A DNA stretch of 64,000 bases, taken from positions 1 to 64,000 of the forward strand of contig JAIVFJ010000301.1 in assembly GCA_025765615.1 (NCBI GenBank), written 5' to 3'. Below, piece after piece: positions 56,626-64,000 of this stretch. This DNA is from Zopfochytrium polystomum (taxonomy: Eukaryota; Chytridiomycota; Chytridiomycetes; Chytridiales; Chytridiaceae). Numbering within the stretch: the first letter of the stretch is position 1; each line of letters begins with the position of its first letter. The notes under the pieces were generated by a model. That model was not told the origin of the DNA. It saw only the letters and a list, made by a program, of their open reading frames with translations, and did not search any database. Made by a program: the position numbers and the translations under genes.

Positions 56626-58180
56626 ATGGCGAAGCACAACGACCGAATGTCATCGGACCCCGCACGTTCCGATCAGTCACCAGATCGCGGCCAAGGAGGA
56701 GGTAACCCTGCCGTCGAGGCACTGCTGTGAGGCGTTTTCCTCAGCTGCACCAGGCCGCTGCGCGTCCTCAGCCGGGACCCGCGATGCGCTCGCTCTAATA
56801 CTGCGAACCCATCGCGAAAGGAACCTTGTGCCCTTCATCGACTGGACTCTCCACGGCTTCTTCCCCGGACTGGGTCGCGACAATCGCTTCCTAGGCGGCG
56901 GCGCCGACGAAGACGACGACGAAAGTGACGAGGACACCGAAGGAGGGGAAGACGCCGACCAAAGGGATGAGGATGGAAACGGAGAGGAGGACCACGACCA
57001 CCATCCGCCGCAACCGCCGCCGCCATCGCCCCTCTTACCTCCCCCACTTGTAAGGGGCCTGCCACCCGTGGTTCGACCGTTGGCCCGCGGATCTGCGAAG
57101 CCCTCCTACGATGACGGTTCACAGCATTCGCGGTGGCGGTGCTGCGACTTTGACTGCCGGTGGGACGGGTACTGGTCGGCTGAGGATCGCTCGGCGCGAG
57201 CGGTGGATATTCGCCGCGAGATTAGAACGCAGTGGAAATAGCACGTGCTTCGTGTCATTGGCCACCAGTCGCCGCAAGCGTGGGAGCAAGCAGCGGGGAA
57301 GGCGAAAGAACAGGCAAGAGAAAGGGTATTGGCTGAAGTGTATCAGGAAACCGCATCGAGGTACGCGAGATCGGGACGGTCGTCTACAGAGTTATCTTCG
57401 GAGAGGTTGGCGGCGCTCGTTGCGGCTGCTGAGGAGGAATCCCGCCTTCACGCGCTTGTGACGGAGGTGCTCGACCCCAACCTCGTGGAGCCTTTCCACG
57501 TTAATATGCTGCCCTTCGAGATGGGACACCACTGCAGCCTGCCGCTCAAGTGCCGACGCTACTCTGGCATCATCGACCTGTGTCTGCAGCACTGCCCCAA
57601 GGAGGTTGGCAACGTTGGCTACCTCACTATCGACGAAGGATGGGTCGAGCCAAGCGAAACACAACGAAGACCGGGTCTGCACATTGAGGCACACTGTGAT
57701 GTTCTGACCGGCACTGAGGGCAGCGGCCACAGTGCTGACCAGTTCTTTGAGCTCAAGCCAGTGGAGCGACTGTGGGGAGCCGGAAGCGGTAATGAGCTCT
57801 TTGAAGCCTTTTGCTTCTGTTGATTCAACGTTCTTTGACATCTTTTCCAAGGGCCAGACGTTTTAAACATTGAGGGCGGGATCTTTCAGGCCTCAAACGT
57901 CCCAGGATCATGCCGTGTGTGGGACTGCGTCCTTAGAGACCCATGCGGCGCGGTGGGTCCGCACGGCAGCGTCGAGCACCTTCGCAGCCTGCTGGACCGC
58001 GGCACCCCCGCCTCGTTTGTGTCCCTTCCAATTCCTGTGGCGAACCGCCCGGAGCATCTCCACGACTCCGAGCAGCGGAACCCCGCGCCAAAGCGAGGCA
58101 CGCAGCACCCTGCAGCGGAGGAGGGATCAAGGTGGCGTGGCAGCACGACGCTTGCGGCGAACGAACTGGTGTGGATGACG
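56626..58180 (+). pseudogene. Unknown protein with QRRPGLH motif, one in-frame stop, 3' end replaced
   Basis: Exons 56626-56701, 56754 to about 57789 and about 57855-58180 join in phase. The protein has a leader, a segment LVPFIDWTLHGFFPGLG, a long acidic then Pro-rich stretch, WRCCDFDCRWDGYW, a helical Gln/Glu/Arg region, and a conserved-looking core with YLTIDEGWVEP, QRRPGLHIE, GGIFQASNVPGSCRVWDC and NELVWMTE. I recall QRRPGLH with ASNV...SCRVW from eukaryotic proteins of unknown function but cannot name the family. A TAG at 57239-57241 interrupts the frame (QWK then HVLRVIG). The 3' end runs straight into an array-family exon-3 remnant, so the gene is probably truncated. Confidence 0.5.
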
Positions 58181-58385
58181 GAGAGCCTCTTTCGTCGAGC
58201 AACCCGCTCCGCCCGCACGAGTTCCACGCCTAAAACTACAATGTCACCACCGCAAAGGTCGCTCCCGGGCCACATCGTCCGAGGTCGGAGGCGGAGCGTC
58301 GACTGCGGCGGCCAAGCCCGCTGAAAAAAGTAGTCTTCGTGGAACCCGTTCAAGAAGGCGCCGAACCCCGACGAGATCTTTTTGC
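58181..58385 (+). pseudogene. Array family exon-3 remnant
   Basis: Reads EPLSSSNPLRPHEF, then in another frame KKSSSWNPFKKAPNPDEI, matching SPLSSQNPLRPY and KKSSSWNPFKKKEPNPDEI of other copies. The match stops abruptly after PDEI. Confidence 0.65.
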
Positions 58386-59574
58386 CTCTCCAACGGTTAT
58401 TGGGTTGGGGCTTTCGCAGTTTGTGTCTCTAATTCAATGACAGTCGACAGTTGGTCCCAGCGTCAGTCTGAAAACTGAAAATGAAAAAAAAAAAGTTAAA
58501 CAGACTTCACCCCTCTCTCAAATTGTCGCTGGACCTGTCTCTGTCTCTGGCCTCACGTATTGAGTTGTCTGTCTCGCGTCCTTCTCTCTGCACGAAGTTC
58601 TAGCAGCTGAGTCTCCTCTCACTATACCGCTCCTCGTCAATGATCCATCCGCCTCCGCCACTGAAAAGCGACACCGCTGCCGAAGTTCTCCTTTTATTAC
58701 CAAAATGGAAAGGGAGATAAACAAGAAGGTCTTGGCAATTCGTAAGCAGAATAAAAGGCTGCATCCCAATGAGAAATCTTTTTCAGGGGATTCTGAGCAG
58801 AAGAAAGTAGTCGGCGTGTCTGTTTCAGGAGGTTCCCGTTGGGACCCGTAGGGAACAACCCAGATAAACAGGTTCAGAGAGAGTACGTAGGATGTTATCT
58901 TGCCGGGGAGGCTGCATTTCAGCGATTTTCGAAAGAAATGGTCCAAGTTAGAAGGCCTGTCTTGGGAGTTTTTGTTAGAGAAAACCACCCTGAAGAATAG
59001 ATTCGGGGGGTGCCCGGAGGCAGTTATCTGCCAGGAAGTCTGTGTTGCGGGCCGTTTTCAAATGACACTGCCAGCCTCAATGAGTCGCGCACCGCAGTTT
59101 GGGTGGCTGTCGATGGTTCCAAATTTGCGCTGTTCTAAGGATCAGAAAGGCAGCAAATGCCGTCAGTCAAGAGAGTTCTTCCATCACGGTTCCCTCGAGG
59201 AACCGCCTTCAGGCCACCCAGGAAAGGTGGCTCACCCTGAGATGGAATCCCCAAAGCTAGCCCCTTCCCTTGACTTCAATTAGAACATATCACCCTGGCG
59301 CGGGTTGACCAAACGCCTATGGTTCACGAGATGTCGACAATGCACCAAATCTGGCTGTATCTTAAGCAAACGAGGAGATTTCCAATCTTGATGGCACGTG
59401 GTGAGCGTCGGAATGTGTTTCGTTTTTATTCGGACGCGCTTTGCTAAAGTTTTGTCACTTTGTAGCATCAACTCGGCAACCCTTCCCGGCAGATTATTCT
59501 CCATAAGTCAGCTCTTTTGAGTGGAGAGGAAGCTTCGCTTTTAGGCACTGAAGACCTCAAACTACATTTTACAG
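58386..59574. other. Intergenic, no gene recognised
   Basis: No supported gene. A GTCCAAGTTA motif at about 58941 matches the core repeated in the 28.9-29.9 kb region. Confidence 0.4.
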
Positions 59575-59853
59575 AGTCGGATCGCCTCGATTCGATTGCC
59601 CATCCATCACTACCTCGACGGCGAATTCGACGGCAGCGGCTCCAACGTCGACCGCTCCGACACTCGCAAGTGGGGTTCTCAAGGGGCTGACGCTGCCATC
59701 TCCACTCCGGCCTTGGCAGCCATTATCCTCAGTGTCGTTCTCATCGCCGCCCTAACGATCGTCGCGGCAATCTTGCTCCGCCGTCGGCGGCAAGCGAATC
59801 TTGAGCGAAAGGTCCGCACCCACAACGGCGAGGCGTTTTACAGCGTGAATTGA
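59575..59853 (+). CDS. Orphan 3' exon of a single-pass membrane protein
   Basis: An acceptor-like TTTTACAG precedes an open frame to TGA 59853. It has a hydrophilic Asp/Ser/Gly stretch, a strong TM helix (ALAAIILSVVLIAALTIVAA), a stop-transfer RRRRQ cluster and a short tail ending FYSVN. This is the layout of the end of a type I membrane protein. No matching upstream exons are visible, so it may be a fragment. Confidence 0.45.
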   Translation, partial: SRIASIRLPIHHYLDGEFDGSGSNVDRSDTRKWGSQGADAAISTPALAAIILSVVLIAALTIVAAILLRRRRQANLERKVRTHNGEAFYSVN

Positions 59854-61091
59854 TTTGATTTTGGGCCAATTGCATTCCTTTATCTATTTCTCACTTTTGC
59901 TTTTGCTGACCCATTCACTGGGGGGGGAGTTAGTAATTGCCAGCGGAAATGGTGGAGAGTAGGGGCAATTTGCAATGGCGACACTCCTAATCCTCATTCT
60001 GAGCAGTCAATATGCCACGGTAATTTGTTGCGATGGGATCCCTTCGGCTGTTGTGCGCGGAGGAGATCCTTTCTCTAGTTGTTAGAACGACACTCTCGTC
60101 GCATGACCTTAATTGAGGGAGTGACCACATCGGATCACCCGACGCGAGCGGGCCAGTGAAAAAAGTTGGCCGCTTGTTCATGCAGTGGCCGCTGCGGAGC
60201 TCTGTCGGGACCGTTGAGTTGAGTGGCTCGCCCACCATGGTCTCAGCCCTGTCGTGAGAGAGAGGAAAGCAAGAGATGGAAAAATAAATACAGCGAATTC
60301 TTTGCAGTCCTGTCGCACGCCAAAGCTTCGCCCAACCAGGCGGTCCGAGCGCAATCATGCGAGTGCCGAGGTCCGCAAGCAAAAAGAACAAACCCTTCGA
60401 GAAGTGGCTGAACCGGCAATAGTTCAAGTTGAACGAACGCATTGTGGCTGAGCCAGGGCAGGGTTAGTTTCTTTGATATCACAAGTTGGGAGTATAAGTA
60501 CAGAGAGAGGGCTTTTTTTTTTTTTTCTTTTTGTCTCTTCCTTGTTCTCAAATGAAGTGCGACGGCGCAAGTGCTCAGCCCAACCGTTTGTCCTTCTCCA
60601 ACAAAACGGGGAAAGAAGCAAAAACACCAATGAGAATGAGTGAGTGCTCTGCGCGAGTGTCAACACGCATGCAGGCGGGACACGAATGCCCCAATGCGGC
60701 TGGGGCAGTTTTCTCTTTCTCAGCCAGTCTCCCTTTCCTCCCCTCTCTCTCTCGCCCTTCGTCGGTCTCTCGCTCTCTCTCTTTCCCTGTCCTCAGAATT
60801 CAACGGTGTGTGCTCAGCCCGCGCTGATTCTCGTCTTGTTTTCACAATCAGGCTTAGCAGACGCCCCGACAGAGCAGTACCAAGGCCGCGTCAGACACGT
60901 GACCCTTTCCGGAATCGATCGGCAGAAATCACAAGCGAGCGTGTCTGGGGTGCGATCTGTCTGCCAGTCTGGCTCATTGCCCCCAAACTCGGTCAAGTCC
61001 GCAGAGCGAAGGCAAGCTACGCCGCCCAACGATAGGCAGATGGAATTCACCAAAACAGGGAATGTCAGGCAGAGAGAGAGAGCGAACGAGA

Positions 61092-61154
<63 letters not shown>

Positions 61155-61306
61155 CAGAGAGAGAGAGACAGAGAGAGACAGAGAGAGAGAGAGAGGGCGT
61201 GTGTGGGTGTGCAGCGAAAACCAAGAGCTCGCTCCGAATAGAAGATAAACTCTTGCCCGCTTTCCGATTCCTTTTTCGGCGACAAGCAGATATCAATTAC
61301 AACAAG
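59854..61306. promoter_or_regulatory. Upstream region of copy 8
   Basis: It shares blocks with the region upstream of copy 4: CTTTATCTATTTCTCACTTT at 59880 (47240 in copy 4), then the GTGTGTGCTCAGCCCGCGCT and CCTTTCCGGAATCGATCGGC blocks at 60805-60930. About 0.8 kb between them (about 59917-60755) has no counterpart at copy 4. The GA tract at about 61072-61195 and the CGGCGACAAGCAGATATCA leader follow. Confidence 0.55.
61072..61195. repeat. (GA)n microsatellite upstream of copy 8
   Basis: A GA run with GACA variants ends 112 bp before ATG 61307. Confidence 0.95.
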
Positions 61307-62552
61307 ATGAAGTTCAGTCAGCAGGCCGTTTCCGCTGGGATTGCGGCGGCTGCCGCCTTGGCACACTCCGTCAGCTCGCTACCATGGGCGCAAGCGGCGC
61401 CCCTCGCGCCAGACGGTCAATCACCTGCGTCTCCGCTGCTCGCGTCCTCCTTGTCCGTCGCAACGTCAGACTCCTCTGCGCACGGCCCGGTCCCGAGTCT
61501 CTACCGTCGCGTCATCGAACCCGTCAGCGCGACCATCGGCGCCGTGGGCTTGGGCGTTGCCGCAACAATGGGAGTGAAGAACTTGGCAGAGGTAAACCCT
61601 CGTTTCTGATGCCCTGCTGGGGTGTTTTACTCGGGCGCTGACAGGATGTCGGGGGGTGTCCCAAAGGCCCACCACCGAAACAGAAAGGCGGCTCAAAAGT
61701 TTGTGGAGGAAGGGTACAAGGACGAGTACGAGCGCGACAAGGACAAGGACACCAAGCGGATCAACCACTATGAGGCGCACCCGTCAAAGGGCTGCTACTC
61801 CGTCTGTGGTGGTCAAAAGACCTACAGCCCGGTGAGTGTGGGCGAGTCAATTCGTCGTTGCAGGTCGTGCACCAACCGAGATCTGGCCTGATCCAACCCC
61901 AAACCTCCTCCTTTTTGGACCCCTCCCCGTCATTTTCTTTCCCAAGGCCGACTGCAGCAAGAAAAAGTTCCGATCCGAGCTCTCGCTTTACCGCCGCGCC
62001 ATCGAGTACCTGTTCGAGGACGACGACGCCTGGGACGAGAGCGACCTCGACGAGGACGAGGCCGTCATGGACGTCGACTACGCCGTCGAGGACGCGCTGA
62101 AAAAGAGCCCCCTCTCATCGCAGAACCCGCTGCGTCCGTATCAGAAGAAGACTCTTGAACGCACCAACACGACCCCCAAGCCGTACAAGGGGGCGCCGGC
62201 AAAGGCGGCCGGTGCATCGACGACGCCAGCCAAGGCTGCAGCGACGTCGGAAAAGGCGGCGTCCGCTCCGGCGAAGAAGTCGTGGAACCCCTTCAATAAG
62301 AAGACCGACGCCGCCGCCGCAGCGGACGCCTCGGGCGCGGCGGCCAAGAAATCATCGTCGTGGAACCCGTTCAGGAAGAAGGAACCGAACCCAGACGAGA
62401 TCAAGCACGTCAAGGTCGGCGGCGGGCTCATCAACAAGTTCCGGACGGCGGAGAAGATGCGCACAAGTGCGGAGAAGAAGATTGACGCGCAGGTCAAAGC
62501 GGGCGGGTGCGCTGTCGTGCACAACAAGATTAACGGGCAGCACGGTTTGTGA
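61307..62552 (+). CDS. Array family copy 8, intact secreted protein of unknown function
   Basis: Exons 61307-61591, 61667-61831 and 61947-62552 are all phase 0 and give 351 residues. Signal peptide MKFSQQAVSAGIAAAAALAH, with a possible cleavage after AQAAP. A hydrophobic Gly/Ala segment (VSATIGAVGLGVAATMGVK) follows SLYRRVIEP. Exon 2 encodes a highly charged helix (YKDEYERDKDKDTKRINHY) and GCYSVCGGQKTYS. Exon 3 has DCSKKKFRSELSLYRRAIEY, an acidic block (FEDDDAWDESDLDEDEA), QKKTLERTNTTPKPYK, an Ala/Lys/Pro linker with two SWNPF motifs, NPDEIKHVKVGGGLINKF, and the end GGCAVVHNKINGQHGL. Cysteines: two in exon 2, one at the start of exon 3 and one near the end. No known domain is recognised. Confidence 0.85.
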
Positions 62553-63229
62553 GAATGGTTGTTGCCGCGCCCAAGGTTTCGGTGGGGAGGGTGAGGTCCC
62601 CTACTTTTTTGGATGTGGCGTTACGCTTCTGTTAAGCTCGTTTATGAAGAGATAATAACTGTAACCGACTTTGACGCCAGTCCCAACCGCTGTATTCCTT
62701 ATTTTTGCAGCGATTAAAGTCATTCTTGTTTTCTTGAGTGACTTCTAATGGGAATTCGTACCCACTTGCAGTGTAGCGGGGTGACTGCGTACAAGGATTG
62801 TGAAGGACTGGAGGCAGATTTTAGGGTAGAGGGGCCTTTATTCAATGAGGTTCTTCTTGTCTTCACTACTGCTTCCCTCTCACACCCTACTGCCTTTTTT
62901 ACTGCCCAGGAGGAAAGACACTTCCCCAAATTTTGAGGATGCTTGGGCCACCTTGCACTTTACCAAGTGCAAGTGCAGTGCTGCAGACAAATCCTCCCAA
63001 AATTCTGTCTGCCCAAATTCCAACAACTTCACGGCTTATTCTGAGTTCGGGGGGGGACGTGTTTGAAAGGGGAACGAAAGGGGGCTTTGCCTTCGACCGC
63101 CTATTCGAGAGAACTTTTCGACGGCGAAACCGTCGACGCCGACTCCGCCGAGGATATTGAGAAAGCCCGTCGAGGACGCTCCAACAAGGATCTGCCGGGT
63201 TGCCAGCAAAGCAAGCGGACTCCTCACAC
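62553..63229. other. 3' flank of copy 8 with a 285-bp insertion
   Basis: Homologous to 51828-52239 except for 62745-63029, which is absent there and is bordered by ACTT on both sides. Confidence 0.6.
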
Positions 63230-63560
63230 CTCGCACAGATCCTGTTGCCCTTTCAGTTTGTTGTGCACAACGGCGTCCTGCTTTGGCAGGACTCGTATCC
63301 GTCTCCCTCTCCGCTCGCGTATCGTCTACGCCAGAGGGAGCATGCTGATATTCTGACGCCGACGGTAATGCGCTTGACTTCCGCTGCGTTGAGAAGCCAT
63401 GTTTCTGCAAGCGAGGCGGGATGGTTTTTTCTTCAGGGTATAATTCGGTGACGGACGACTTGCTACCGAGGAGCGTCGGCTCGGTCGCCGTCAGCTCATA
63501 TGTTGTCTGTGAGAGAGAATTTGTTGAATGGAGGAGACGCTGAATGCAATATACAATTAA
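63230..63560 (-). pseudogene. Inverted C-terminal remnant of the family
   Basis: Homologous to 52240-52600. The minus strand reads RAERETDTSPAKAG and, in another frame, VVHNKLKGQQD-like residues. Confidence 0.55.
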
Positions 63561-63868
63561 TCTCAGACACAGGGCTGATTGTGTGCGGCTGGGTACGCGG
63601 CGCGCGTGATCACAGTGCTCCTTTTTCAGCTGCGCCGCGCTTGTGGCTTTTTGTCGAAACAGAAACGGTGCAGGCAGTTGTTCTCAGTGCCACAGAAATT
63701 ATTTCTTCGGGCACTGCGATGCCCAGAAGACACTTCTGTCGGCCTGTGGTCGTCTGGTTGTGGGGCGCCAGGACCCGAATCTCGCCAGCGGATTTCGGGA
63801 GTGTGGGCGCAGCACCTTTTCCTCAAATTCACAAAACTATCTCGAAAAGGAAAGAGTATCGCGAAAAG

Positions 63869-63917
<49 letters not shown>

Positions 63918-64000
63918 AGGAAGCGCAAAACATCAATACCAACACGGAAGGACATAATTAAAATCGCAGAAAGTCAACTTGCCATCTTCCCAAGCTGAAT
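63561..64000 (+). promoter_or_regulatory. Upstream region of a further family copy beyond the window
   Basis: Closely matches 52600-53080 upstream of copy 6, including the GA tract (63872-63913), AAGCGCAAAACATCAATACC, and CAACTTGCCATCTTCC. At copy 6 the ATG follows 9 bp after the point where the window ends, so a copy very likely starts just outside. Confidence 0.75.

Noticed and set aside
1..64000. CRISPR arrays, operons, prokaryotic origins
   Set aside because: No direct-repeat/spacer arrays; introns and gene structure show a eukaryotic nuclear sequence.

Overview
The window is nuclear DNA of a GC-rich eukaryote. Most genes are split by short GT-AG introns of about 55-110 nt. A WASP-type WH2/acidic C-terminus, repeats of the VLRWW type, a Ty1/copia element and an ADCK-type kinase fit an early-diverging zoosporic (chytrid-like) fungus. 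That assignment is inference; no rRNA or mitochondrial marker is present.

Layout. 1-16 kb holds ordinary genes: a NEK-like kinase (-, cut by the window edge), a three-finger C2H2 factor (+), a tRNA-like sequence, a WW-repeat ankyrin-like protein (+), a Cys/His-rich protein (-) overlapping a WASP-like gene (+), a DODA-type dioxygenase (+), a DXD glycosyltransferase (+) and a half-size ABCA transporter (-). 16-24.4 kb has two minus-strand copies of an unrecognised secreted-protein family, separated by a young Ty1/copia retrotransposon (17266-22783). 25.8-41.6 kb has an ADCK/UbiB kinase (+), a full ABCB transporter (-), a small secreted protein (-), a membrane-anchored GH5-like glycosidase whose barrel is split by a transmembrane hairpin (+), and a secreted ADP-ribosyltransferase-like protein (-). 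41.8-45.6 kb is gene-poor and rich in microsatellites.

45.6-64 kb is an array of the same unrecognised family: one minus-strand copy, five plus-strand copies, an exon-3 remnant and three inverted C-terminal remnants. The next copy appears to start just past the window end. The family has a signal peptide, a Gly/Ala-rich hydrophobic segment, an exon-2 module with a CYSVCGG motif, an acidic stretch, a Lys/Pro/Ala linker with SWNPF motifs, and a conserved C-terminus ending in GGCAVVHNK. Two copies are intact (23276-24394 and 61307-62552). The others carry frameshifts, a transposon-like insertion or decay. Each plus-strand copy has a GA-repeat tract roughly 75-140 bp upstream of its start.

Several otherwise conserved genes need a one-base indel, often in a homopolymer, to read through (kinase, ABCA Walker B, GH5, ART-like, family copies). 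Either the assembly has residual indels or pseudogenes are common here; sequence alone cannot decide.
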